Shown: in pieces, positions 51,339 through 63,453 of the stretch
Layout: every line of letters begins with the position of its first letter
Numbering within the stretch: the stretch's first letter is position 1
Assembly (NCBI GenBank): GCA_019096195.1
Contig: JAGTXK010000243.1
Span: 186,001-250,000 of the forward strand
DNA length: 64,000 bases
Direction: 5' to 3'
DNA from: Boletus sp. NGJ
Taxonomy: Eukaryota; Basidiomycota; Agaricomycetes; Boletales; Boletaceae
Notes under the pieces: model-generated
What the model saw: only the letters and a program-made list of their open reading frames with translations
The model's database searches: none
Told to the model about the DNA's origin: nothing
Made by a program: the position numbers and the translations under genes

Positions 51339-52742
51339 ATGGCAGGTAAGCCAACCATGTATACTTGCGACGAGGGTCGCATGTCTGAAGACCCAGTCCA
51401 AAAGATCATTTTGAGCTATCTTCACCGCCCTTTGACAGCGTCGCTCAAGTACGTTTCTCGCCAACGAACCCAGAGCAGCTGTTAGTCTCTTCCTGGGACA
51501 CGGTATGCCTAAAGTAAGCTTCCCACCGATGGCGCCGTTTGCTCAACGTCGTGCCGTCTAGACAGTCCGCCTCTATGATGTCATTACCAATGAGCAAAAA
51601 GCGAAATTTGATCACCGTGCTGCTGTGCTGGCGTGCACGTTTGGAGACGCTACGCACGCGTATAGTGGGGGGTTGGATACGGGCGTGCGACAGTGCGTGG
51701 GCTTCCTTTTCTTCTTTTTTTTTTTCGGTGTTGACTGTGTGGAACGGTTATATCTATAGGCTCGATTTGGCGGCCGAAAAGGTCACCTATGTGGGTCAAC
51801 ATGAAAACGCGGTGGTTGCCATGAACTATGCCCGCGAACAAAGTAAGTACGCCTCTATTTCCGCGGTCGTGTCCCTGACGAATGAATCGTGACGCGCGCG
51901 CAGACGCACTCATCACCGGCTCCTGGGACCAGTCGTTGCGGTTCTGGGATCCGCGCGCAGAGACGGCCGAGGTGTTGTCGCATGCCCTCCCCGAGCGTGT
52001 GTATAACATGGACCTCGTCCACAACACGCTCGTGGTGGCCATGGCGAGTCGGTTATTCCATATTTATGATATCCGCAAGATGAGCGAGCCGGCGCAAACG
52101 AGGGAGAGTAGTCTCAAGTTTATGACGCGGAGTCTGGCGTGTATGGCAGACGGGCAGGGTGGGTTCTGCCCAGGGCGTGACTCTTGACGCATGCTGAACG
52201 TTGTCTTTGTTGTAGGGTATGCCATCGGCTCGGTTGAAGGCCGTATTGGCGTCGAGTACTTTGATCCAAGTCACGAAGCGCAGAGCAAAAAGTATGCATT
52301 CAAGTGTCACCGCCAGACGATCGACGATGTCGACCACGTCTGGCCCGTCAACGCGCTCGCTTTCCATCCCGTGTCAGTCTCACTCTCGATCTCTATGAGG
52401 CAGTCATGATATTGAATTCTATTTGGATAGATACAATACGTTTGCGTCTGCAGGGTCTGACGGTACGGTGTCCATCTGGGACCACAAGGTCAAGAAACGG
52501 CTGCGGCAATATCCTAAATACTCGGCAGCGATCCCTTGTGTCGCGTTTAATTGTGATGGCACGCGCTTGGCGGTCGGTGTTAGCTATACATGGGACGATG
52601 GAGAGGAGGGGGCAAAGACGGCGGAGCGTCCGGCAGTTTGGATAAGGAAGACAGGAGAGGAAGTGAGGGTGAGTTGAATTCTATTCACCTCGACTGACAA
52701 GCTCACCTTTCTTTTTCATGACAGCCGAGGCAGGCTAGTTGA
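51339..52742 (+). CDS. BUB3: Spindle-checkpoint WD40 protein Bub3
   Basis: Model of eight exons: 51339-51345, 51405-51502, 51562-51692, 51760-51842, 51904-52158, 52216-52372, 52431-52668, 52725-52742; introns of 56-67 nt, all phases agree, 328 aa, the usual Bub3 length. It begins [15 protein letters not shown], with [17 protein letters not shown] as the first blade, [34 protein letters not shown], and the Bub3 signature [18 protein letters not shown], which separates it from its relative Rae1. It ends with [18 protein letters not shown] and a last blade containing [17 protein letters not shown]. Bub3 binds the GLEBS motifs of Bub1 and Mad3/BubR1 and recruits them to phosphorylated Knl1 at kinetochores. 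It is a single-copy housekeeping gene embedded between HMG-box genes. The seven-base first exon is unusual but phase-consistent. Confidence 0.93.
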
Positions 52743-55656
52743 GGCCTAGTGTCGCAATCCGTTCATAGGGCGTACTGTGGAGGTGAGACGGGGGAGCAGT
52801 TGCTTCGTGTGTGACTTTCTTGAGCAGACGGGACAAGGGGCCTTCTTCTGCATGTTGTCATGTTTATCGCATAACAAATTGAGATTATTTTCCTCTTCTC
52901 TTTGGCGAGGAGCTACGAGCGCTGGATCGAAACGGTGGGAAGCCATGAAGCATGAGGGGACCCTTGGTATTCCTAGCACCATAGCAAAGCGATGCCAAGT
53001 TAAACAAGTGCGGCCTACTTGCTGGCAAGGCTGTTAGGGCCATGGGGTTGTTCACGAACGTGCACCACCCTCCCGACTGCGTGAACAGCCGCACACATAT
53101 AGGAGCGCCAGGACGTTCCCGGTGTGACAGTAGTAATTTTGAGCGCAGCGCAAATGACATGCCATCCCTGAAATAGCCAACATAGGGAGTCTTGAGGCGG
53201 AGGCATGGCTCCCCTTCTTTACCGGACATGTTTCCACACCGACATATTTCACTTTCCTGTATCAGACACTGCTTCTCGATAGCTCGATGGCCCTCGGAGA
53301 ATGATGTAGAAAAGAATACGGTGACCTGGAGGAGGAGGTAACCCAGTACCCTGAGGTGGTAGCTGGCTTACGAGCCGGAGAGTGCCGTGTACTGTTATGC
53401 GATAGATCTCTCTCTCTCGCTGTGCCGGATCCAAGTGAACGTGATGGCTTTGCGTTTCGCGTGTGAAATACGCATGTCTAGATCGACCCCACCCTCCTTG
53501 CTCAGGGACTGTCCTTCAAGGAACGATCACGTCGTAAAAACCACCACAAAGAGTTCCTCGCGTCGAAACTTCGTTCGAAAAACTAGTCGGACCAACTGTC
53601 ATCTCTCGAGGATCTGAGTGCGGGGGGGGGAGGGGGGGGTGGTTTTTTTTTGTAATTGCAAGATCAACACGAGTGTGGGACGTGTACGAGAGTAACATGG
53701 ACGGTATAGGGGGGATGATCCACGTATGGTTTGGGACGTTGATCTGCTGAACCAGTGCATACCGCAAGTTGGTTGCAACTCAGAAAAAAAAAGTGGAGGT
53801 CAATGAGGTTCAGCTATCGGGCTGAACGGATCACCGGGGCTCATCGATATCGTGTTTCTCATTTCCCATCGACGGAAGAGAAAAAAGGGTCTCTGGTACG
53901 GTCCCTCTGTCAAGCCTTGGATTGGTGACGGACCGTCCCTGTGTCTGAAATGTCAGGGTCCCCCGACGAGTCGGAAGTGAGCGATGGGACCGTCACGCAC
54001 GGCTTGTCAACCAGATATGATTGGCATCGCCATCCTCTGAGCTGTCGTGATCTCGAAACAAAGATGGACATGATGCACCGCAGTGACGGATGCGCGCGCG
54101 CGCTAGATTCGTTTGACTCGGCAAGGCCGTCTGAAATGGTAAGAGCGACGTGTATGTTTCAGTGAGCGCTCATGATTTGCCCGTCAGAGAGGGGACGTAC
54201 AGGTTCGACCGACATGCCATCATGCCAATCATCTTTTTTTTTTCCTTCCGTTTGGCGATCGCGAAGTTGCGACGGATCAGACGTCAGCTGCCGCATTATG
54301 AAAATGCATTGCTATGAAATGCACTATTGGTGAAAGCGCCGGTTAGGTTTGCTGCAGCCGAATACGATCAACCCCAGTGTCCTCGTACACCACACATCTG
54401 GTGATTGACAGGTGTCGACGGCAGCGAGTGTGGCATATATGAACACAGGAAATCGCAGCAAGAATTGCAGGCTATCGGGGGAAGAGACATGTAAATTATC
54501 TTTCGTCAACGCGCTTGTGAGTCACGGCAAGACACTCACAGCAATCAACAGAGGAAGCGCGAGCGAGAGTGAGAATTTCGAACATTATGATGCGATGGCA
54601 TGGCATTTACGGCGAGGGCACGTCTTGAAGAATCAATTCGCGGCGTATCGCTAGTATTACGGATCAACTGGAAGTTCTTCGCTCGCTCGCTTGCTAGAAA
54701 TGGGGAGATCGAAAGTCATCCCTTGCAGTGACCTGGGCTTTGCGCGTAGCATGCTGATATCGTTCTGTGTCCTTCTTCACATACACACAGGGTAGAGGAC
54801 GACCGACCATCGTGGTGGATCGGTATGCCGCAATCTGGGGTGCGGACCCTCGGTAAAACTCGGAAAGTCATTCACCACTCTTCTGAATATTCCAACCTCC
54901 ACGGTTGGCGGCGTTCGCTGAGTGGTTTCGTAACGAGTGAGCTGAGTGAGGCGAGACCGCATGTTCCATGTGGACCTCGTGTGGATTATTACATCGTTCC
55001 CATGCTTCGTATGATCCGCTCAAAAGCCGATGATGTAGATGGTCCGCAAGATGCGACAACGCCTCGAAAAAAGTGGTTGGGCGACTTTGTCTCTGCACTC
55101 TCGAAAAAGTTACGCGACACACTGTGAAGTTCGCATCGAGACTGATCATGAGGGGATCCCTCAGAGCGCGTTGGCCGGTGAGCTTGCCCGTCACGAGAAA
55201 CGGACGCTCGCAAGTTGTTACGGCGGTAGGAACGCGACATGATGGGACAAGGATTGCTATAAATGGCAGCTATAAACGACTGTCCTTTTGCGGTACAAGC
55301 AAACGACCAAATTCAGCACAGCAGGACTTCGTGCACTCACCATCAAAAAAGTGAGCGCTATCTGCCGGAAATTGTGCATCGCCGTACGCAAGGCAGAGAA
55401 TAGCCCACGGCGTAGCAAGTCCGGTGTTCTGGGTCCTGATAAGTTGGGTGTGCCCCGTAATTTTCGAGGTGGGAGATCACTTTTTTCGCTGCCAGCTGCC
55501 GGATGATATAAGGTAGGGAGAGAACAATTAGCGCTTTTGTTCTGTGCCCCCCTCGCGCAGCTTCTTCTCTTTTGTCTCGCTCCTTTGGTCGTCCCCTCCG
55601 CCCATCCCGTGTCAACGTGTATCCATTTTCAGATTATTGAATAGATCCTGTCAGTC
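52743..55656. other. Gene-poor stretch between BUB3 and HMG-box gene 4
   Basis: About 2.9 kb with no supported gene. G-rich run gggggggg-a-gggggggg at 53622-53638 followed by T8; purine/pyrimidine runs at 54233-54243. Short frames (54412-54654, 54825-55127) lack domains. The last 150 bases are CT-rich and are probably the HMG-box gene 4 leader. Confidence 0.45.
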
Positions 55657-57361
55657 ATGCCTCCGTCCCGAATTCATGGCCGCTATTCCATCGGACGTCG
55701 TCCCTCCTCTTTTGCAAGTCCAACTTGTAAGTGTTTCACCACCTCCTCGGTGCTCCCTACTGAGACACGACCTGTACAGCCGACCTCATCAAACCAGGCA
55801 TCTATGGTGCATCGCCATCGCCACGTTCTGTAACGTTCGCCCCCAACGTCACTCCGGGTACATACAAGGAATCCGACGATCTCACCCTTGAAACCGTTGA
55901 CGAGGTCTCCCTATCCCCTGATGCACAGCTTTTCCCACCGTCAGAGCAACTGCCCAACCCTGCCTCGAAGAGACGTGCTCCCCCCGGCAAGCGCAGGTCG
56001 CTTGGTTACATCCCTCGCCCGCCAAATGCGTTCATGCTCTTCCGTGCCGATTTCGTCAGGCAGAAGCATGTTCCTGGGTCGATCGAGACTAATCACGGCT
56101 CGCTGTCAAAGATCATCGGCAACTGTTGGCGCGCGCTTCCTCTGGAGGAAAAGCGCATATGGGAGATCAAGGCAAAGCAAGAGAAGGAGGCCCACTCCAA
56201 GCGATACCCGGGCTACCGCTTCAGGCCCGTGCACAACAAGAACAAGATGAAGAAGAAGGAAAAATGTTCCCCAACGCCTGAGGATGAAAGACGTTGCGAG
56301 GAAGTCGCGCACCTGTTACTCGTGGGGATGAAGGGTGACGAGCTTGCCGCTGCTATTCGCAGGATGGACGAGAACAAGGTGGTTGCTCCTGCACCCCAGT
56401 TGCAGCATCAACCCTTCTACCCTCCTCGTCGGCCCTCTTCCGTTCCTCTTCCCGACTCACGCTTTCATCCAATTGCAATCCCGTCTGTACCGTTCTTTAC
56501 GTCGGGTTCACGCTCAGCTTCGCCCGTGAACAACATCTCGCGGAGCGCACGTATGATCATCGGCCAACGTCGTCCCTCTAGTGCGTTGCCTCATTTCGGA
56601 CGGACTTCCTGGGGAGTGGACGATATCCCATTGTTCACCTCCGTTCCTGTATCGAGCTTCTATCCTCCTTCCCAGTCTTCGCTCCAGCGCGATGAATCGC
56701 CGCTTCCAGATGTTGATACAAGCCTGTTCGAGGACGCGTTCTTGAATTCCGCCTCTGCGTTCCTGACTGGACCTGGGGAGCCTCCTGCCACGGTTCGTAC
56801 TCGTTTGTTTTCATTGTATGTGATGCTTAGTCTTTTCCACAGACCTTCAACGATATATTCCCCAACGTTGCGCCACACGCAGCCTCTGCGTCGCCTGCGT
56901 CGTACGATCTCGCACCAATACACCACATTTCACCGCAAGACATGCCGCTTTCCCTGGACTGTATGACTGCCTCTCATTTGGACTTCCAGCACTCGAACGC
57001 CCTCACGGCGTCGTGGAACCAACCACCAATGGAATTCTCCAATTCTGGACCTTCATCGACTTACAGTGGATCTCCGGCTCGATCGGACCTCAGTCTCCCG
57101 GTCATCGCACCACAGCCGCAGCATGTCCCTGAGGCGTTTACGTTTGACATGTGGAACGACATTGCTTCGTCTTGTCAAGCTCCTGACGGCAAGGCCACAC
57201 TCGGCGAAGTCCGGGGACTGCCAGTTGCCCTGGCAACGAACCACCTCGGTGTTCCTGCCGTCGCAGTTGCTGGCGTGGACATCGGTGCAGATCAGCAGAT
57301 GCATCTTCCAGGATTCGAGATGATGTTCGATGGTACCTTTACCGGCATGGAAGAGTTTTGA
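55657..57361 (+). CDS. HMG-box transcription factor 4 (SOX/MATA type)
   Basis: Model: 55657-55726, 55780-56792, 56843-57361; introns of 53 and 50 nt, phases consistent, 533 aa. It starts MPPSRIHG. The box lies at about residues 100-172: GYIPRPPNAFMLFRADFVRQ, NHGSLSKIIGNCW, LEEKRIWEIKAKQEKEAHSK, RYPGYRFRP. A Lys-rich run (NKNKMKKKEK) and the block shared with genes 1 and 2 (DERRCEEVAHLLLVGMKGDE) follow, then Pro/Ser-rich sequence with QRRPSSAL. The last exon has an FTFDMWNDI-type motif and ends in an acidic-aromatic tail (FDGTFTGMEEF). It lies closest to genes 1 and 2 in the box and shared block, not to gene 3 next door, so the array is not a simple head-to-tail duplication. Expected nuclear DNA-binding regulator; target genes unknown. 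Confidence 0.88.
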
Positions 57362-59309
57362 CCCGCCCTCGTCCAAAACGGTCTTCCGCCAGGTTCGTTC
57401 CGAACGGCTCTCACACGAACACGATACCCCATTCCCAAACCAATTAACCATGGCGGAGACGGATGGCGTTGCATTTGTTTTTTTATTATTGCTGTATCAT
57501 TAGATCGATTACATTTCTTTTTAGTCACTTGCTCACCTGTCGACTCTGATTCGCCATTTGGGTGCCTTTCAATGTGTGCATACGTCTTGTATTTCTGATC
57601 CCGTTTCCCGGCTTCACCTTTCATGACCCCCCTGGATCACCTACTATCCAAGTGTCCCATTCATACACGCTCACAGTTGTAGCCTTATCATGAGCCTGCT
57701 TTTTCCAACCAACTTGTCTCGTCCCAGTGTAGCCTTTACATACCGTCGATGGTGATTTCCTCACTCCGCTGTCCGTGGACGATTGTTTGATCATCGTGAC
57801 ACTTCAATGAATTGTGTTTAGAACATGACGAGAGCCAAGGTTTGTTAATGGCACAAGACTTGCGGGCCGTCAGTCGACGTTTTAACACAACAGCTCATGC
57901 TCTGCGTATCTTGGGATACCCCTCGCCAGAAATAAATAGTATTATGTACTACTACAAAAGGTGGCGTCTGAACGCTGGACATGATCCTTTCCAGCGAGGT
58001 CGACATACAATCACAAGTAACCTTTTTCCATCCACAAGTCTTCTGTGTGCTAACTAGTCCAGGCATCCCTAGTTCGATGTACGAATCTCAATCGACTTGT
58101 GTGACCACCGGGCCCGCTTGGTTTCGAAATATGGTGTTGGACTGCTCGCTGATCGGCAGCGGGGTAGGCATTTCATTTCGAAAACCTGTCGGGAGGTTAT
58201 TTATGCGTAATAGATTTCCAGTCATGCGTCCGATGGAAACGCGGCGCGGGTTTGAGTCCAACGCCAGATGGTCGTGGCGGATAAGTACCACAGCAGATAC
58301 ATGGCACATTCTCTTCATGACTGGAAGCTTGTGCGGAATGTCTTGGAGGCGTGGCTGGCGCAAATCCGTTGATGCAACGTAACAAGAAGAAAAAAGGAAC
58401 ACGACCATCGAGCGACATGACATCTTTGAGACCCTACACTGTGTTCATCGAATCAGTGCCGTGCCGAGACAGGGTACCTTGCTCCTTACGCTAACCCGGA
58501 ATACTTGTGTCACGTACCATCCCCTTGCAAGGTCCTGTTCTGGACCGCGGGATGTCGTCATATTCCCCTATGTAGTAGTAGATGAGGCCCTGGATGTGCG
58601 CGTGTCACAGGAGGCTATGATGCCGGCTGTGCAAAGTGGGCGGTATCATGGCTGACTCGTGGATTATACATCATCCTGTTCTGACCCAGTAAGATTGGAT
58701 GAGGGCCACTGAAACGGCGTTGAAGACAGGGATTCAGTTGTACCTTATAACGGGGATCTTTGGGCTGTAGGCCACTTGTGTGGTTGTTGGGATATTAAAA
58801 GCGTCCTGGCTAGCACCCCAAGTGCGCCACCTTCTCCAAAAGTCAGCTGGGTTGATCGAGATGAGGAGGACATCGATGCGCCGGGAGAAGCCTAGTGAGG
58901 ACCAGAAGTACCACGCAGGACTTCATCGTTACAGGATGAGGAAGGTCCCTGTAGGCCAGCCACCAGTCATAGAGGATGAATGGAAAAAGAGTAAGCGTGT
59001 TGAGTTTCTGCCTACAAGGTCAAACGGTTGTAAGCCGGAATCCAATTAGGTGCTGAGGATACCAGCGAGGTTACAATATCAGTGTTGCAGGGAACACGGG
59101 CTTTTTTTTCGAATGAAAATAAGGCGTAAGATGGTCACCAGTCTACGTGAAATGATAATGATGCATCTTTGACCTCGCTTACTAATTAATCATTAATTTC
59201 GATTATCACACATGGATATTCCTCTTTTTGGAGATTTAATCCCAGCCCCAACTACAATGCAGCCCTAGAGACTCGGAGTGGCCACAGGAAGCTCTTGCCA
59301 ACACCCTCC
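57362..59309. other. HMG-box gene 4 3' flank and unrecognised coding-like pieces
   Basis: The first 450 bases are pyrimidine-rich flank. Protein-like text then appears on the plus strand: 57840-58020 (AQDLRAVSRRFNTTAHALRI, MYYYKRWRLNAGHD) ending at a GT-like site, 58080-58380 in another frame, about 58735-58895 (SVLASTPSAPPSPKVSWVDR) and 58880-59049 (HRYRMRKVPVGQPPVIEDEW). These could be exons of one unknown gene between 57812 and 59049, but I could not assemble a consistent model and recognise no domain. Confidence 0.3.
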
Positions 59310-60988
59310 ATGTCAGACCCTAGCAAACAGGAACGTACAGAGGAATTTATGAGAAAGTCTCTTCTCGGAGAGGAACTTGTCAACACCCAGTTTCACCTCT
59401 TCTCTGCGAGGTCTTCAGCATCGGGTCGCGTCTTGAAGCCTCGTGTTCTGTGTGCAAACAACGTTCTTCTAGCTAAGAGCTCAAAATACTTCTTGGATCG
59501 TGAGCGATTCATTCACAAAACGATGATTGTTGTACTCATTAGTAGCCGCCAGTGTTGAGCTCAGATATAAATCCTTCAGACCCTTCGTTGATCGACCTCA
59601 CGGATGACAATGACGTTCCCAACAATGCTCGGATCGATGATTATGGCTATGGAAGTGATAGTGACCTCGATGACTGCAATGATATTGTTTCTGTCGAGGC
59701 ACCAAATCATCGGTCTGCGACGCTGTCAACCTCCCCTTCCAAATTTGGCGCTAAAACCCGCGCCAAGGATGGCGATGAGTGATTGATACCATCATCCGTT
59801 TGCTTACCAACTGATTTGTATGCATAGATTGCCTGAGGATGGCTTCGAGTCGGATAGCTCTGATTTGTTCGTCATGAGTCCGGAGCAGCCAAGCACGGAT
59901 GAGCCATTCTCCCTGAATAAGGATGTCGCCGGATCGGTAGCGAGCAGCGAGACTGCAGTTCAAGAGAGGGGTAAAAAGACAATAGCGAACCAGACCGCCA
60001 TACGTCTGCGGTCCTTGGCAAGCCGCCATGTCCTTGTCAAAGATACTGCGTTCCAAACGTAAGCTCGCGGCGGCATGTTCTTTCCGTCTGGCTGAGTGAT
60101 AGTTGACGTTTAGATGGTATACTCTTTTGAACTATCTCTACACCGACAAGTTCAACTTCTTGCCTCTCGGATCAGCAACACCTGGTGGGCAGCTTCACGA
60201 ATCTTCAACGAGCTCGCTAGATGAGTCGAAATGTTCTGCTAAGTCCATGTATCGTCTCGCCTGCAAAGTGTGTATGCCTTGTCACGAGATCGGAGTTACA
60301 CGCTGAAAAACCCGGTTTAGGTTGGGTTAGATCATCTTCGCGACGAGGCTTTTTCCTACATTCGGAGCAATCTTACAGAGCACAACATTCTGAAAGAACT
60401 TTCGTGTAGCCTCGTCTCAAAGTATGTTCTCATCGGTCCATGACGTTGCTTGCTCACCGAATTTGTAGACATCCGCAACTATTGGAGATGGAGCTTGACG
60501 TGTTGTACTCCCACATCGCATCCACTCCAGTTGTTGTAAATTTCCCCGCCTTCGCAAAGCGCATCGCTAACAACGAGCTTTCTCATGGAGCTGATATCAT
60601 TCTTGGAATTCATACAAGGCTTTTGAAGGAACCTCATCCTTTACCGTTCAAATCAGCTACCCCAGGGCCATCCAGCATTTTATGGTCACCGGGATTAGTG
60701 AATCTAGACGCAAGGATTGTTGTATCTGCAGAAATACCTGCAGATGAAACTGGACCGCCTCATGATGACGAGGAAAGTCCTCGGTCAAGATCACCGTCTC
60801 CCCCGCGGAGTAGTGTGCCCATTCCCCGTGTGTCAGCATTTGGTGGCTCTACCACACTCAGTGGATTGCCAAAGACGACAGGAAAAGCGGTGCCACAAGC
60901 AGCTTCTTTCGGAGACGTACCAACTTTCTCTTTCTCACAGGCCAATCCAAAAGGACCACCAAAAGCCAGTAGCAGAGGCAAGAAGTAG
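59310..60988 (+). CDS. BTB/POZ domain protein with an acidic insertion
   Basis: Model of six exons: 59310-59499, 59553-59778, 59828-60058, 60114-60267, 60321-60421, 60469-60988; introns of 47-55 nt, all phases agree, 473 aa. The BTB fold is split: its first strands and helix lie at about residues 20-65 (EELVNTQFHLFSARS, RVLCANNVLLAKSSKYFLD), then an Asp/Ser-rich insert of about 95 residues (IDLTDDNDVPN, YGYGSDSDLDD), and the second half from about 150 (HVLVKDTAFQTWYTLLNYLY, TDKFNFLPLGS, SMYRLACKVGLDHLRDEAFS, YIRSNLTEHNILKELS). This layout is common in Agaricomycete BTB proteins. The C-terminus is Pro/Ser-rich with basic ends. BTB proteins dimerise and often act as Cul3 adaptors; no MATH, Kelch or zinc finger is present here. 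The start at 59310 is the first ATG of the frame. Confidence 0.85.
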
Positions 60989-61382
60989 TGTTTTGCATCA
61001 CGCCCCCCCAAGCCTCCAGGTAATCCTCCGCGAGTTGTATTCGTCCGATAGCGACTCACCCGGAACTTGTGACAGGCGGAATCCAGCTAAAGGGCGGGGC
61101 CCTTTTGATGTTTCCGTTTTCAAACTTGTTGTACTATCGAATAAACACTGCAACGATGTCAATACTGAACCTCATCATACCCCACCAAAAAGGATGGACC
61201 GAGCAAGGGTAGTGATCTCTCTGTGCTCGTATGGGATTGTGGCACGCCGAAAACATCAGGTCAATCGGTCTTCATTCGTTAAGAGGTCGGTATCCGGTTC
61301 CATTCGTACTTATCCGGGACGATTTACAGGATGTTTGGCGGGTGGGTAGACCGTGCTCTTCGAGCATGATTGCGTATAGATT
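60989..61382. other. BTB gene 3' flank
   Basis: About 390 bases after the BTB stop; nothing else recognised. Confidence 0.5.
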
Positions 61383-61700
61383 CTAACAGAAGATGAATCC
61401 GATACGGTGCGTCGTAAACCCTTCACGGGGCCTTCGACCTATTGTTGGACGGCTCTGGCAAGCACAGAACACGGGCTCATCGGCGTCATCACGACACTTT
61501 TTCGGAGTTGCCTCGAGATAAAGTCTGTCGATTAATTGAGCGAGGTTAATCGTTGCTGTGTCCAACAGTGGCACGACCGCATTGTTGTCGAGCATCCCCA
61601 CCTTGCCGGCAATGGGGTTGATGATGGAAGACTCGCCGACGCCGGTTTCACCGGCGTATATGATGATATTTGGGGCGGAGACACCGACGGGCATCCTGCA
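61383..61700 (-). pseudogene. AIG1-like GTPase fragment
   Basis: The minus strand reads VSAPNIIIYAGETGVGESSI and a short degraded continuation, matching the start of the GTPase at 62254. The P-loop Lys has become Glu and the reading departs from the family after about 30 residues. It faces the next copy head to head at about 570 bp. Confidence 0.6.
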
Positions 61701-62253
61701 GAGAAAACGCTGAGTAGCTAAAGGGAATAAAGGGCAGTCCAACTCGTTTTTCCCGCAATGGGCCCGGTGAGGGATGGTCTGTGACCCCGAGCACACGGAC
61801 CAATTCGACCCGCCTCAAGCGGCACGGGAGTGAGTACCTGAGTAGCATCCCATGTAGTGCGGTAATTACTGTAAATAAATGATGAACATGCGTCCCACGG
61901 GATCTCCCGCGACACGCACCTCGGGTGCTCGGTAGCCTACCCGTCAGGCGTTCCACTAGCACACATGAGGCTTGTGATAAGGATGAAGGTGCCCAGATCT
62001 TTTGCTCCGTTCACTCTAGAGGATCAAATTCAACGGGAATGGCCCCAAGAGATGGATTCATCGTGTTCTACATATTGCATTCACAAGGCGCATGCGAGGC
62101 AGGTCGAAAGTACTTATACCTGGCGTGGCCATATGCATGAAGAACGGGTAACAGACAATGAATCCGCGTATTCAACCTTCTTCAAACGCTAAACAACGGG
62201 GAGAGGTGACACCGAACAGCCCTTGATTCCCCTCAGCGACTGAGTATTTTCTC
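61701..62253. other. Spacer between the two GTPase remnants
   Basis: About 550 bases between the head-to-head remnants; short frames only, no domain. Confidence 0.4.
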
Positions 62254-63453
62254 CGTAGCACATCGTGGGCCACGATGCTCCAAATATCGTCATCCATGGC
62301 GAAACTGGTGTCGGCAAGTCCATCATCAACCTCATGGCTGGTCGGAAACTCGCGCACAGCTCCGATGCCACTCCTGGGTGTACGTTCCAGCATCAACGGT
62401 GCCTCGTCGAGATGGACGGGACGTCATGCGCCCTCTGGGACACCACGGGACTCGACAAGGGGACTGAGGGGACGGTGCCTGCCAGCCAGGCGGAAAGCAA
62501 CCTGGAAGCCTTGATGCGAGGGCTGGCACAGTCAGGGGGCATCCACCTCATCATCTATTCCATTCGTGCCACACGATTCACTCTGGCCCCCAAGCGAAAC
62601 CATGGCCTAATCTATGCCACGGTCTTTCGGAAGTTGGTCGTGACTGGTCTGGAACACCAGCAAGGCGAGATGGAGAGGTGGTGGAATGAGAGCGAGGGGG
62701 TGCTGCGAGGGCACGGGATGCGGTTCGATGCACATGCGTGCGTGACGACACTTGATGTCGAGGACCCTGTCATACAGCAACGACGCTCTGATTCACAGAG
62801 GCTTCTGCGCGAGCTTGTGGCCAGGTACTCCAGGCTCTCAGCTTGGAAAGTCGATACCTCGTTGATATCGCGCGTCTTGCCCAAGTTCCGCGCTGTCCTC
62901 TACAGGACGTCTTCTATGTGTAATTCGGGAAACATCACGAGCATGCGGAAGGTGATCGTCTGTGACATGACCCAGTCGAGTTCTCGCCGGGACTTACCGC
63001 TGTATGGGAGAAAATTGCAACCCACATAGGCGATGGACAGTACGAGTTGTCCGGATCAACAAGCATGCCCTGCGGTCGCCCACAAATGTAACATTGGAGG
63101 ACATTGGAGGCGCAGATATGGGCTTACTCGTCTTCTACACCTCCACACTGTTCGGCCCCCATATACCCCCAACGGACATCGACACACTGAGGACGTTCTA
63201 TGGCATTGCGGGTGGACAGATATGTCCCATGATCGTCGTACTGCGAGGCTGCGATGATGAAGAAGTGACCCGGACGTGCCGGGCTGATGTTGCCTCGAAT
63301 CATGGTAACATCCAGGTATACTTTGTCTCCCTCCCCAGTGCGGTGGATGGCAAGTCTGACGCGCAAGCGAAGTTGGATGAGATGATCGAAAGGCTGTGCA
63401 TCGAGCACGTCGAGATCAAGTCCCCAAACAGAAGATACACGACCGTGCAGTGA
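62254..63453 (+). pseudogene. AIG1-like GTPase gene, broken
   Basis: After an acceptor-like tag at 62252-62254, the frame reads HDAPNIVIHGETGVGKSIIN with the P-loop one Ser short of the usual GKSSIIN, then SCALWDTTGLDKG (switch II), GGIHLIIYSIR and LVVTGLEHQQGEMERWW, where the strand that precedes it in relatives (KVPVALVVT) is shortened, and DAHACVTTLDVEDPVIQQRR. The frame changes at about 62995 and 63045; the third segment (63050-63453) continues the family with MGLLVFYTSTL and MIVVLRGCDDEE. At least two frame changes and two small in-frame losses suggest a recent pseudogene, unless they are sequencing errors. The family is the same as the GTPase domains of the kinase fusion at 20-23 kb in fold, but closer to stand-alone Boletales G proteins. 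Confidence 0.65.
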
